Assembly: GCA_963920525.1 (NCBI GenBank) | Contig: OY986436.1 | Coordinates: 178,843,361 to 178,907,360, forward strand | Direction: 5' to 3' | Length of the DNA: 64,000 nucleotides | Source of the DNA: Dichetophora obliterata | Taxonomy: Eukaryota; Arthropoda; Insecta; Diptera; Sciomyzidae | Shown: positions 11,201-21,956 of the stretch, in pieces | Layout: every line of letters begins with the position of its first letter | Position numbering within the stretch: the first letter of the stretch is position 1 | Position numbers and translations under genes: made by a program | The notes under the pieces: model-generated | Database searches by the model: none | What the model saw: only the letters and a program-made list of their open reading frames with translations | What the model was told of the DNA's origin: nothing

Positions 11201-14200
11201 CGACCCCATCTTCGTTGGAAAGAGCAAGTAGGGGACAACCTGACGAAGCTTGGATTTTCCAGTTGGTTCCGGCAAGCGAGACATTTTTTTTATTAAGATA
11301 ATAGTTGTCTTTGTTCTTCAAAATTACAATTACAGTTACTGTAATGTATGTACTGTAAAAAAGAAAACTGCAGAAAAAATTATTCCAAAACTATATAAAT
11401 TTTTTTATTTCGAACAATATGTTTTTTAAGTGATATAAATCAAAACGAAGTCAATAATTAAGAATTTATGAATTGATACGAGCGAACAACAATTTAAAAA
11501 TTATTATTTGAAACATTTCAAATCAATATTTGCCTTTAATTAGACTAATTTTTTAAATGAGAAATCAGAAAGAACGTTTCGTCATAAACTTTTCACTATT
11601 CACTATCACGGTGTGATGAATTATTTTTCATCAGAATATATTCCATATGTGTTTCGGTTTCGACACACATTATTCAGAATGGTTTAAGTCGAAAATAGCT
11701 CCAAAATGACCTATAATTTATTTCCGCAATATCTAGCTAGAGGTCAAATATATTTAGGTCTTAAGGCAATTTTATTCTCCTTAGGAATGGAACTTTCAGA
11801 AAATGGACACACACTGAAGTATTTTAACATTTTTGCAAAGTAACTAGTCTGGAATATTGTTATTTAAACGTGCCCGCAAGTGACTTTAAAGTTGAAAATC
11901 TGGTAAAAAGGTTCTCTTTTTACCAAAAAAAAATCGCTATTACTCGTTATGAAGTATGAATTCGTTTTTCAATTTATTTTTCTGCAAAAGGTGTTATTAA
12001 ACGTGAAAATTAGACAAAAACTATCAGAGTTGTGGTTTTTTTATTTTCGAAAAAAATCAAATTTTTTCTTATTCTATTCAAAAAAATCGCTAAAATCTAA
12101 ATAGGACAGTGTTTGAATAAATTGCAGAGGAAATATTTTCTGAAACTATGGCTAATACTGACGCAAAAAATGGTGCGATTACGTTCAACATGGTCGTTAT
12201 GAAAGTTTTTCCTAGAAGTGTCGAGAAAATTTTGAGTCTGAGTTTTTCGTTTCGTTTCGAATCGTAAAACAAGGTGGCACAGTTTTTTGTTTTACAACGT
12301 ATCTGCATTCAAATTTACGCCTCTCCGCAAGGCAGCTGTAGTAGATATCATTGTAGTAGATAGTTGAGAGTAGCCTTGTAATTTCCATCGCATCTTCTGG
12401 ATGGCGGTGATATCAGCCTTTATTTCGAGGGCTTCCGCCACCTAAAAGCTTCACCAACCACCAGTAGGGGAAATCTTTATAGTTTCTGTTAAATTCATAA
12501 TTATGTTTTAAAAATAGTGTCTAAAAAATAAGTCTAAACCCTTTGTAAGGCCGTGTAATAGAACTGTAACAAACCGAATAAGTTAGGGGTTGATCTAAAA
12601 ATAGCTACTGCTTTAAATGTCATATGATTAAGTGGCCGATGAGAACGTTAAAATTCTTACGAATTTGTTCGAACAGGTATCAAAGCATATAAGACTTTAA
12701 CAGTGGGTTAGTCGCAGCTGAATCACTCAAGACTACTGAAGAGAGGAAATGTAGCAATTTCCAAAATAGGCTTTCTAGTCTGCTGTGTGATTGACTCTAT
12801 ACAGTGTTTTTGTTGCCTTCTTCAAACTTACTTGATCTCACAATTAAATCATGTAAAATTTCAAGGAATAGATCACAATTAATAAAGAATAAGTTCCTAC
12901 TTAAACACTTCATGGTCCATTTAAACCAAAAAATAATTTAAGTCAGAGAGGGAAAAACTACTTGAGTTTTTTTACTAATCATATAAAGTTCGTATTTGTA
13001 AAAATAATATGTGATCAAAGAATTATGTGCAAAAAACAGAAAATTAAACAGAATAAATACAAAATATTGTGATAAGATCAATACTGAGTAAAGTGTTCTA
13101 AAAATTGATTGAATTAGCTAAACACATGTTCACAATTTTAAAAAAAAACGAATTTTTAGCCCAAAGCGTGTTCAGAAATTTTGTTGTGTTTCTCGTTTCT
13201 TTTAAAATAAAATCCGAATAAATTGAACATATATGTTTTCAATTTGGTTTTTCTTATTAAAATCACTATTTTTATCAATTTAAATGTTACATTTCGAAAA
13301 ATAAGCACATGCCATATAAGGGTTAAACATTTGAATGAGCATTCGTAGTTTGTCTCATATTGTCTCATCAGGTCCTGTAGAGAGAATGTATTTAATACTT
13401 TTTTGTCTGCATTAATGCTGTAATCTTTTTCAAATCTTCCTCTACTGAAGTTAAATTAATTGAATCGTCACCAATCTTCATTTCATTTAATACTTTTTTT
13501 ATCTCTCTCTTTTCAATACTAGATTACAAATGGGCATATTTGGCCGCTTATAAATTGCCTTTGCATATTTACCGCTGTACTCTCTTCTTTTTTGGATAAT
13601 GTAACGACGGTGCTGCTTATGACACCTGTGACAATACGTCTCTGTGAGGTGATGACTATAAATCCGGTGCCGATATTGATGTGTATGATTATCTACTCCA
13701 ATATTGGTGGTGCACTGACACCAGTTGGTGACCCACCAAATGTTATAATTGCTTCAAACAGTTACATATCATCGAACGTAAGAGTGTTGGGAATAGTTTT
13801 AATTAAATAAAACAAATAACTTTTCACTTTTAGGGCATTAATTTTACTGTTTTTACGTTGCACATGCTGCCCGCAGTCCTTTTGGTCATGTTGACAACTT
13901 ATATTCAGATACGTATTATATATCGTGACCTAGGCAAATTGAAGTTTAAGGACTCTGCTGAAGTGGAAGATTTGAAACACGAAATCAAAGTGTGGAAACG
14001 TGCCGCTCAAAGTATGTCCATCTATTCGAAGGACGAAGATCATATGCGCGATACACTGCTTAAGAAGGTGAATCGCTTGAAGCGCAACCTCGCAAAGTCG
14101 ATGAAGACAAGTTCACAGCCGGCACCAAACTATCAGGAAACGCTGGATCAACTGCTGATCAAGGTAAGTTGGAGATTTTTTTAAAAGGGTCATGATCACA

Positions 14201-17200
14201 AATAATAGTTCACCTCTCTTAGTATCCGATACGCAACAAGGTTTTGCTCATCAAAAGCGGTGTGGCTTTGACCTTCGTCATCGGTTTGTTCTTCCTGCAT
14301 TCTATACCTGCATTTCAGCGTGTGTCCTTGGGTTGGACTGCGCTCTTGGGTGCCATATTGTTGCTCATTCTGGCCGATATCGAAGATATTGAAACCATTT
14401 TGGCACGCGTAGAATGGTCTACGCTGTTGTTCTTTGCGGCGCTATTCATTCTTATGGAGGCTCTTGCGGAATTGGGTCTGATTGAGATGATTGGACGCAT
14501 GACTGAAAGCGTTATCTTAGGTGTGGGCACAGAATCACGACTTATGGTAGCGATTCTATTGATACTCTGGGTGTGTAGATTCTTGATACATCTCCATCAA
14601 GTTTTTATTTTTAATTTTTTAATGAACAGGTTTCTGCTATTGCATCAGCTTTTGTGGACAATATTCCCTTGACCACAATGATGGTGAAAGTAACCATATC
14701 ACTAGCTCAGAATGAGACGCTGGACTTGCCGTTGCAGCCTCTAGTTTGGGCACTTGCCTTGGGTGCTTGTCTGGGCGGTATGTAGAAATGAGTTACAAGG
14801 GGCATTCGATACAAAATTTGCCACCAACATTTTTTTGTTCATACAGTTTTTTATGGTTTATTAGTCAACAATATTTGATAAGTATTTTTTATTTCAATAT
14901 AAAACAAGGAGTTTTGCAAAAAAAAATTTTTTTAAACTAACGATTTAAAAAAAATTGCTTTTTTCTATCGCTTACACTGCAATAACTGATGAAGATAGAA
15001 AAATTTGTCTTAAGGAAGACTAGTGCGCCTTTTTCTTAGCCTTCAAATGATGTTTACTTAAACTTAATCATATTATTTTTTTTGCGAAAAATAGAAATTT
15101 GCAACAAATTGTTTTTATTTTAATTGAAACCCAAGTTTTTTTTTTTTTTTGTTAAAAATAAAAGTCAAAACATTATTCTTAATACAGGTAGAATTTAAGA
15201 GTGGATACTTGAATACTTACGGAGCAATGAATTTTTCACTACTAACTTATACGTGCGAAGCGTACCGCAGCGTGCTTTTCTAAACTTGTTTATTTGTCTA
15301 AACTTGTCAGTTTAATCTAATCTCCTAATTTCTAATCTCCTTGATTTCACTACATTCTGCTTAAAATCTATTGATTCTGGTAGCCAGGTCGATTGTATTT
15401 ACACTGATTTTAGCAAAGCTTTTGATAAATTACCACATAATCTAATTTTATTTAAACTTAAATTAATGGGATTCTCACAATATTTTGTAAACTGGATCAA
15501 ATCGTATTTGATGGAGCGATCTTATCAAATACGGTTCCGAGGCGTGTTGTGTTTTTGAATTTGTTGCAGAATCGGGTGTTCCTCAAGGAAGCCACCTGGG
15601 CCCACTTCTGTTTATTTTGGCAATTAATGATGTTACCCACGTCATTAAACACTCTCATTTGCTTATTTATGCAGATGATATGAAAATATACAGAACAATT
15701 GATTCTAATGACAATTCAGACCTGCTCCAGTCAGACTTGAACTCTTTTGAGGTTTGGTGTTCTAAAAATAACATGTTTTTAAATCCAGATAAATGCCAAA
15801 CTATGACCTTTTCGCGTAAAAGGAACAATTTTATTTTTGATTACAAAATTAAAGATACTGCTTTAAGTCGTGTAACTACCGTCAAAGACCTTGGTATATG
15901 CATGGATTCTAAATTGTCGTTTAACATGCATATTGATACAATTTGTAAAAAAGAGTCTTCTATGCTTGGTTTTATAAAACGGTGGGCCAAAGAGTTTGAT
16001 AGCTTAATAACAACTACAACTCTGTATTATTCAATCGTGCCTCCTCACTTGGAGTACGCAAGTCAAGTATGGTCCCCACATTACAATGTGCATGTTGATC
16101 GTATAGAAAGAATTCAAAAACGTTTTGTTCGGTTTGCTCTAAGAGGCTTGAGTGGAACTGACACATTTAACCTTCCTCCATATGAGGATCGTTTGAAATT
16201 ATTAAAAATGCAATCTTTAAGTGAGAGAAGAAAATCTGCTGAAATCGTCTACTTACACCAACTCATTAATGGTGTATTCGACTCTCCAGAGCTTCTTTCT
16301 CTTGTAAATTTTAACACTAACCGTAGAAGCAGTAGAAACTCTAACAACTTGATTTATTTACCATTTAGTAGAACAAATTATATGTTAACTGCTCCATTAA
16401 ATCGCATGAATACCTTCGTTAACAACTGTAACGTGTTTGATGTTAACTTGTCGAAAGGTCAACTCAAAAGTAGATTGAAAACTAATGTATGATTAGATCT
16501 ATGTAAACGCATGGTTAGTTGTTATGTCTTGTGTTGTCCCTGAGCCCAACCCATATTATGGTGGGTAAATTTTTCTCCCTTTTGGTTTTTTATTGGACCA
16601 CTTTTATCGATATCTTTGAGTTATTTCAATGATATTGGATTGGTTCTTAAAATGATCTATTGCGGAGAAAGTGTGAAAAAGCTGTAGTAGCTGAACTCTA
16701 TTGTTATTGCATGTTTTGTAAAAAAAAAAGTTTATTGTCTACTAGCTGAAACCCGGCGCGTTACTGCCACGCTCCCTTGCATGTGTAAATTGAAGTCGAA
16801 TACTGAGTTCCGACGCTGTGCGACAAATAACTCAGAATCTATTCGATATCGCAAATTTGGGTTGTATGGGAGGTGTCACTCTCCCTTGTCCAACGCCCAA
16901 AAAATGTTACCAATGAAAGTGCATGTGTAAATTCGGATTGAATACTAAATTCCGACGCTGTGCGACCTATAATTCCAAAGCTATTCGGTAGCACAAATCT
17001 GGGTTGTATGGGAGATGCCAGTCCCTGAATACTGAATTCCGATGCTGTATGACCTGTAACTCCAAAACTATTCGATATCGCAAGTTTTGGTTGTATCGGA
17101 GGTTCCACTCCCCCTTGTTTAACTCCCATAAAATGTCAACATGTGTAAATTGTGGTGCAATATCGAATTTCAAGGCTGTGCGACCCATAACTCCAAAGCA

Positions 17201-19863
17201 ATTTGATATCGCGAATTTTTTATATATTTGTGGGCGGTAAAAGGGGGTGTGGCAATTTTTTCTTAAACCATTTCGTACTCGAAACAAATCCACTGCCAAA
17301 ATTTTAGCTCGATCGGGCCATTAATTTCGAAGTCTCTTTATCTTTTTTGAAAGTAGGCGTAGCTATAGTGGGACCACGCCCATTTTAAGTATAGTTACCG
17401 ATAGTTATCATACGAATTTAATTACCAAAATTTAGTTTAATACGACAAAAACTGTCTAAAATATAGCTTTTTTATTGATTTGTGGGTGCTAAAAGAGGGC
17501 GTGGCAAATTTTAAATATGCCTATATTGTCCGCGTAAGTGCAAGCAATAAGTTGACAAAGTTTTATAGCAATCGGATGAACGGTATTGCAGCGCATAGCA
17601 AACGAACAAACAAACATTCATTTTTATATATTGGGATTGCTAAAAACGTTCTGGTGACGTTGTCAGAAATGTCGTGTTCTAAATTCAAAGACCGCTGTTG
17701 CAATCTATTTGGCGTGAAAAATTCATTGCTCCCTTAGCATTCAAGTGTCCACTCTTAAATTGTACCAGTATTAAGAATAATGTTTTTGCTTTTATTTTTA
17801 ACAAACAAACAAAAAAAAATTCGGTCTGGCCTTAGGAGCCTTCCGAACAACTCCCATTACAAACATGCAATTCGAATCCAATATAATGCCAATCCGGAAA
17901 AGGACAGAATTCATGATTGCTAAACTATTCAAATCACTGTTAAATGGTCATAATTCTCCCTTAACTAAAATAATTGCTACGAGAAAAATTTCAAAAATAC
18001 CACAAAAAATCCCATCATTAGTTAATAAAACAATTCAACTGTGTGAAAAATTCGGAATTCCTTCTAACCCCTTAAAACCACCAAATAGTAGACACCCACC
18101 TTGGCTGCTAACCGCTTCCACTATAAATACATCCCTTCGAAAATTCCACAAACCTTCTATTTTTTTTCAATGCAAATTCCGTGAAATTAAAGAAAAGTTA
18201 TCCAAAGTTTCTATTATATACACCGACGGCTCTAAATCAGTCAACAACTGCAGCTTCAGTATAACCACAGAAAATAGTATTATTAAAATATCACTTCTAC
18301 CAGATTATTCCACTACATTCTCCTCAGAAATAATAGCCATCCATGAAGCTATAAATACGCTCTAAGCCAATCTTCCAAATTTGTAATATGTACCGATTCA
18401 CTATCATCACTGGACGCCATAAAAAACTTAAACAATCACGAATACTACCCATCTCTTATAAGAAACATTCTTATCGATTACTTCCCAAAAATAATACTAA
18501 TTTGGATACCATGCCACGTTGGTATACCTGGCAACGAATATGCCGACTTTGCTGCTAAATTTGCCGGCAAAGCTCCCCTCACGTTAACTGAAAACCGCAA
18601 TAGTAAAGATATTATTCGCTTTTTAAAAGATCACTATAATTCAAACCACACCCTATCTTGGCGACATACATCACAATGGTACCAACAAATAAACACGAAC
18701 AAAATCAACATCAAAACATTCCTTAAAATTAACCTCATAGACCGATTATCCAGAAAAGACCTAATAAAATTCGAACGCCTAAGACTTGGCCATACCTCTT
18801 TAACTCATAGTCACCTTATTGATCCTCAAATCTCCTCTTTATGCCCATATTGCAACACAAATTCTCCTATTTCCTTACTACACATTCTCAATGATTGTCC
18901 ACATTTCAATAACTACAGAATAAGCATTTTCCATAACACTGTTCCCACGTCCTTACTACCTTTCCCTACTGTACAAAATATAACTAAAATCGTTACGTAT
19001 CTCAAATGTTCCAATATTTTTTTACTTATTTAATGTTTGAATATGTAGTAATGTACTCTTCTATTATTGTATTACTTTATTATTATTAACTTTCAATTTA
19101 CTGAAATATCTATGATTTGATTTAATCTATAAGCTGAAGGCCATTGTTGCTATTGCTTTCCCTTCTTAATTAGTTTTTTAATTTTAATTATAAGCTAATT
19201 TGTTTTAAATAAATAAATAAATAAATAAATAAATTCGGTCAAAATTAAAAAAAAACCGATTTGTTGCAAATCTCTATTTTTCAAATGAACTTTTTCAAGT
19301 AAATTAAAAATTTTTTGCAAAACGCCTTGTCCTGTTTCGTATTGAAATAAAAAAATACACATCAAATTTTTGACTTATGAACCATAAACTTAATTAATTT
19401 TTTTGGGTCAAAAAAATGTTGGTGGCAAATTTTGTATGGAAGGCTCCATATATAATGTTGTTGTTAAATTGCTCATTGCCAATCCTTCCTTCTTTCAGGC
19501 AATGGAACACTTATTGGCGCCTCAGCTAACGTTGTTTGTGCAGGTGTTGCCGAGCAACATGGATACAAATTTACGTTCCTACAATTCTTCAAGTGAGTTG
19601 AAATGGTATTTTATTAGTTAGTTTAAAAAAATAAAAAAATAATGTGCTTGATGTGTGCCGCCTTATAAAGAAATTAAATAAGCTTTTGAACTAAGATATA
19701 TTTCAGGAATAGTAAATTGAAATAGTTTTTCCATTTTTAATTCTTATCCTTGCCTTTGCTGTATATTTTCTTCAACAGAGTGGGTTTCCCCATCATGATA
19801 ACCAGCATCATCTTCAGCACGTTTTACCTACTCATCGCTCACGTTGCTTGTTCGTGGCATTGA
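5145..19863 (+). CDS. hoe: P protein / OCA2 homologue (hoepel family), nine visible exons, 5' end not found
   Basis: Exons are 5145-5202, 5268-5403, 5468-6108, 13523-13777, 13834-14163, 14223-14570, 14630-14777, 19499-19592 and 19779-19863. All have GT/AG borders and compatible phases, giving about 698 residues to a TGA stop. The protein belongs to the ion-transporter (ArsB/NhaD/SLC13-type) fold of the human OCA2 P protein, a melanosomal anion channel. Drosophila has two copies, hoe1 and hoe2; I cannot say which is the orthologue. Visible features are a first membrane helix in exon 2, a large loop with a NIS sequon in exon 3, and the paired family motifs [13 protein letters not shown] and [29 protein letters not shown] and [14 protein letters not shown] follow. 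No frameshift or stop was seen. Upstream exons and the start codon are missing or lie left of the window. Confidence 0.9.
5268..5403 (+). CDS. hoe: P-protein exon 2: first transmembrane helix
   Basis: TTATTGCAG precedes it and GTAAGAT follows. The translation starts [17 protein letters not shown] and runs as one hydrophobic span, followed by a polar segment ([11 protein letters not shown]) that begins the lumenal loop. It ends with one base of a split codon. Confidence 0.85.
5468..6108 (+). CDS. hoe: P-protein exon 3: lumenal loop and membrane helices
   Basis: The exon has 641 bases and restores phase at its donor (AAG|GTATGT). It encodes the loop with the sequon NIS, then [19 protein letters not shown] and further helices. 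It ends in [25 protein letters not shown], a segment strongly conserved in P proteins. Confidence 0.92.
6359..6503. repeat. 145-bp MITE in P-protein intron 3
   Basis: The ends are 33-bp inverted repeats differing at about two positions, starting AAGACATGAGTGGA. No clear target duplication was found. Confidence 0.6.
6736..8055. mobile_element. Non-autonomous pogo-like element, 1.3 kb, TA-flanked
   Basis: The ends are TAGGGTAGAACGGGG and its complement, with TA at both outer edges. The motif GGGTAAAACAACC, or a near variant, recurs inside both termini (about 6939, 7667 and 7692). These look like sub-terminal transposase-binding repeats. The element lies in P-protein intron 3 and contains an internally deleted minus-strand transposase remnant. 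Assignment to pogo/Tc1-mariner rests on the TA duplication and the helix-turn-helix protein. Confidence 0.7.
7075..7614 (-). pseudogene. Internally deleted pogo-type transposase remnant
   Basis: The frame starts [20 protein letters not shown] and continues with an N-terminal Psq/CENP-B-like helix-turn-helix region ([19 protein letters not shown]). A stop follows FR at 7267. The same strand then continues with a basic tail containing the AT-hook-like KRGRPRK before a stop at 7075. The whole DDE catalytic domain expected between these parts is absent. The relic therefore keeps DNA-binding parts but cannot transpose itself. Confidence 0.6.
8351..8585. repeat. Low-complexity repeat of TTACAATTAC-like words
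   Basis: Imperfect repeats of ATTACAATT/GATTACTGTAAT run through this stretch. Related sequence resumes at about 11318-11350, just after the RTE insertion. The RTE may have landed in an older element of this kind. The left edge reads CAGTGCTGGGCA, which resembles a hAT-type end, but no matching right end was found. Confidence 0.4.
8590..11290 (+). mobile_element. Degenerate RTE-clade LINE (endonuclease and reverse transcriptase)
   Basis: The order is CTWNVRTLN at about 8896, then an AP-endonuclease region 9430-10090 ([38 protein letters not shown]). The reverse transcriptase region is 10230-11280 ([63 protein letters not shown]). Motifs and spacing are those of RTE elements. Stops and frameshifts are frequent, the region between endonuclease and RT is deleted (about 10200), and the 3' tail is missing. 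It sits in P-protein intron 3 on the gene's strand. Confidence 0.85.
8920..9410. repeat. piggyBac-like MITE (TTAA) inside the RTE endonuclease
   Basis: TTAA flanks it at 8916-8919 and 9411-9414. The ends are CCCTTTTATGAACGCA and its near complement TGCGCATGAAAGGG. Near-copies of GTTGCTTATTTGCAACGTTG occur inside both ends (about 9030 and 9380). It splits the RTE endonuclease just after the TWNVRTLN motif, so it is younger than the LINE. Confidence 0.75.
11351..13522. other. Rest of P-protein intron 3, mostly unrecognised
   Basis: AT-rich DNA with no supported open frame. The only recognised piece is the RTE fragment at 12310-12450. Confidence 0.5.
12310..12450 (-). pseudogene. RTE endonuclease fragment
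   Basis: The reverse strand reads [19 protein letters not shown], matching the endonuclease motif of the RTE at 9465. It is a short 5' fragment with no intact frame beyond about 40 residues. Confidence 0.6.
13523..13777 (+). CDS. hoe: P-protein exon 4: first DN-TT signature
   Basis: The exon has 85 codons between a pyrimidine-rich acceptor and GTAAGAGTG. It holds [19 protein letters not shown] and [18 protein letters not shown], the most conserved stretch of the family, thought to line the transport path. Confidence 0.93.
13834..14163 (+). CDS. hoe: P-protein exon 5: helix and long charged cytoplasmic loop
   Basis: The exon has 110 codons. After [17 protein letters not shown] comes a charged region ([30 protein letters not shown]) typical of the central cytoplasmic loop. 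It is preceded by CTTTTAG and followed by GTAAGTTGG. Confidence 0.9.
14223..14570 (+). CDS. hoe: P-protein exon 6: second half of the transporter core
   Basis: The exon has 116 codons with several helices, including [34 protein letters not shown] and [20 protein letters not shown]. The donor is GTGTGTAG. Confidence 0.92.
14630..14777 (+). CDS. hoe: P-protein exon 7: second DN-TT signature
   Basis: It encodes [20 protein letters not shown], the inverted-repeat partner of the motif in exon 4, then reaches LGACLG with one spare base before GTATGT. The downstream intron is filled by a giant foldback element. Confidence 0.92.
15330..16495 (+). pseudogene. CR1/Jockey-type LINE reverse transcriptase fragment
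   Basis: Translation gives [18 protein letters not shown], then after a frameshift near 15560 [25 protein letters not shown] and [12 protein letters not shown] long thumb/C-terminal region runs to a stop at 16492. The core RT motifs including YADD are present, but the 5' half of the element is missing. The clade is not resolved between CR1 and Jockey groups. A relative lies on the minus strand at 62460-64000. Confidence 0.8.
16741..17640 (+). repeat. 'ACTAGC' interspersed repeat with internal tandem units
   Basis: It starts ACTAGCTGAAACCCGGCGCG and ends in a T-rich TTTTATATATTGGG tail. About three diverged ~120-bp units (GCATGTGTAAATT, CTATTCGATATCGC, TTGTATGGGAGGTG) precede a second block with GGGCGTGGC. 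It is homologous to 41021-42432. Such non-coding tandem-bearing elements may be non-autonomous rolling-circle (Helentron-like) elements; that is inference. Confidence 0.6.
17827..19230 (+). mobile_element. 5'-truncated I-clade LINE with RNase H, inserted in the foldback arm
   Basis: The duplication AAATTCGGTC flanks it (17817-17826 and 19231-19240), and the 3' end is an (AAAT)n run. The translation begins LGAFRTTP (end of RT). Next comes an RNase H domain ([52 protein letters not shown]), then a C-terminal cysteine-rich tail with CPYCNTNSP...LHILNDC. A frameshift at about 18362 breaks the frame. An RNase H domain downstream of RT points to the I superclade. Confidence 0.8.
19499..19592 (+). 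CDS. hoe: P-protein exon 8: [13 protein letters not shown] motif
   Basis: The split glycine codon joins exon 7 to [20 protein letters not shown], another family hallmark. The acceptor is TTCTTTCAG and the donor GTGAGTTG. Confidence 0.9.
19779..19863 (+). CDS. hoe: P-protein terminal exon and stop codon
   Basis: A split lysine codon joins exon 8 to [19 protein letters not shown], the last helix, then a short tail ending in TGA at 19861-19863. The acceptor is TTCAACAG. Confidence 0.88.
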
Positions 19864-20560
19864 TAAAGGCCTTTTAAGAGTTGACTACCAGCAAGGCAAG
19901 TCAACTCTCACTCTCGCTGACCTTGCTTTATTGTATCTCTATCTCCAAGGAAAGCCACAAATTGATGTAAAATTTAAGTTGAAGAAAATCTTCCCACACA
20001 CTGAGCCTTTTAGTTAAAACTTAGCATAATCTAAGTGGTATTTCAATTTATTCGCCTGAAATTAATTTGGGAAATGGAAAAGTATTAATTGATATCAACA
20101 AACTGGAACCAGCCCAACCGCGTCAATCACATGATAGTAAAATTGAAGTGCCGTAGAAGTGAAAAAGAAAAATTTTGTGATTTTATATTAAATCATTTTG
20201 AACTCAAAGTTCATATTTGTTGGATTGTTTATTTTTTTGTTGTTGTTAAGTTTATCTTAAATCCTCAAACTCTATTTGTACTAAAACAACAAAAAACAAA
20301 AAATATTGATTGTTACACTGCATCAAAACAAAACAAAACAATGGTTCAAAACTACAAAAATAAAATAAAAGTACATTTTTTGTTATTTTTACAATATATG
20401 TATTTGTAAAAAATAAAAATTAAAAACATAACAAAAATAAGATTGAAACATCAACTATTTACTTTTTATTTAAATATAATTATGTTTGTTATAGTTAGAT
20501 TGTAATGTAATTTATATATTTTAAATTTAAATAAATAAAAGCAAAAAACCACACAACGAT
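19864..20560 (+). terminator. hoe: Likely 3' UTR and polyadenylation region of the P-protein gene
   Basis: AT-rich non-coding DNA follows the TGA. AATAAA-type hexamers occur near 20410 and at 20529-20537 (AATAAATAAA). The actual cleavage site cannot be set from sequence alone. Confidence 0.45.
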
Positions 20561-21216
20561 TTTATTTAAGAGTTTTTTTAATGGAAATTATAGAAAGCTT
20601 TACATTAAAAAACTAAAAATTTTCAATTATTTTAATCAGAGATTTAAAGATATATCAAGTTTTAGTAAGATACGGAAAAACTGTAAAAACTTTTTAGAAA
20701 ATCTAAAAAATTGAGATGTCAAAACTTATTATATTCATATTTTTTTTTTTTTTTGATCAGTTCGATCAATATAAATCTTAAAGGCAGCTGTCATATCATT
20801 CCTTCTTTTAATGAAAAGAAAATAATAGTATTTCAGCAAAATCGGATTCAGCAATTAAAAATTAATTTTCGTTTCTACTTTTATAACTTCTCAGTTTATA
20901 TTTCACTAAAAAAAGTAAGTAAGTAAAAAATAAAAAAGCTTTACCATATTATTTACTCTTTTTCTTATGAATGTTTAAATTAATAATAATAAAAATAATA
21001 ATATTTTTATTAATTAAAAAATTAAGAATATATTTTATAAGTATAATAACATCTATACTATATACTAGGGGTGTCCAAAGTCACCCGTACGGGCGTTTTG
21101 CCCATACAGGCGTTTTGCCCATACGGGCGTTCTGCCTGCCCGCAGATACACGAAGGGACATACACGAAGAGAATGAGAAAGAGCGTAAGAAAAAGCGCCA
21201 TTTATATCGTGATCAG
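20561..21216. other. AT-rich intergenic DNA, nothing firm
   Basis: No gene seen. At 21067-21150 the phrase GGCGTTTTGCCCATAC is repeated. TAGGGGTGTCCAAAG there resembles a hAT end, but a convincing partner end was not found. Confidence 0.4.
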
Positions 21217-21664
21217 TGTTGCCAGTTAAATGTTGAGCCTGTAGCTAAAAATAGCTAACCATTTTTTGTAAGCTAAAAAAATTAATTAATAGCAAACACA
21301 ACTGCTATATTTAATCAATTTATCAGATTAATCAGTTTATCAATCATATTGATTGATTTGTGAATGCAATGTATTGCTGCATAAAAAATTATTAAAAACT
21401 ATCTTTATTCAATTTTATATACACAAATTACAAAAAATTGATAAAATTGTATGTATATTAAATTGAATAAAGGTATTTTTGATAATTTTTTTTTTAAATT
21501 TTTAAATATAGTTTAATAGTGACCTTTATTAATAAATAAATGTAGTTGTTAAAAATAGCTAAGCTCTAAAAGAAAAAAGCTTGAAAAAGTAACTAGGAGC
21601 TAAAACGCAATTTTTTAAAAAGTAAGCAGAATCTAGCTATAAAATAGCTGAACTGGCAGCTTTG
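21217..21664. repeat. Possible hAT-like MITE
   Basis: The left end CAGTGTTGCCAGTT and right end AACTGGCAGCTTTG are inverted, and both sides carry repeated AATAGCTA words. No 8-bp duplication was found, so the boundaries are tentative. Confidence 0.4.
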
Positions 21665-21956
21665 ATGGTGAGTGTGAGAGTCTACTTTACAAAAGTCATA
21701 ATATATCTCATTAATGTATACAGGGTTACCACATTTTTATTATTAAATACTTTATAAATTAAATCATTTAAAAGTTTCAAAAATATCTTATAACTGATAG
21801 CTAGTGTGTAAAATCATATTGAGTTTAATTTAATTGTGGTTTTAAAAATGTTTTTAATGCAATGTGGTGGCATGGAGTATTATTTATCCCAAGCTGATGT
21901 CAGAATTTTGACTTCCCAAACGTCAGTATATTTTGAACTGTTCAAATTGAGATTAA

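Larger units (their letters stand above)
14799..19447. mobile_element. Giant foldback element occupying P-protein intron 7
   Basis: The outer ends are inverted copies sharing ATACAAAATTTGCCACCAAC. The left arm runs 14799-15240. The right arm is in two parts, 17715-17826 and 19241-19447, separated by a LINE insertion. Arm similarity persists inward for over 400 bp (for example TTAAGAATAATG near 17770 and its complement near 15175). The interior holds a CR1/Jockey-like LINE fragment and an 'ACTAGC' repeat. A small relative of the terminus occurs at 63055-63108. No coding sequence of its own was seen. Confidence 0.7.
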
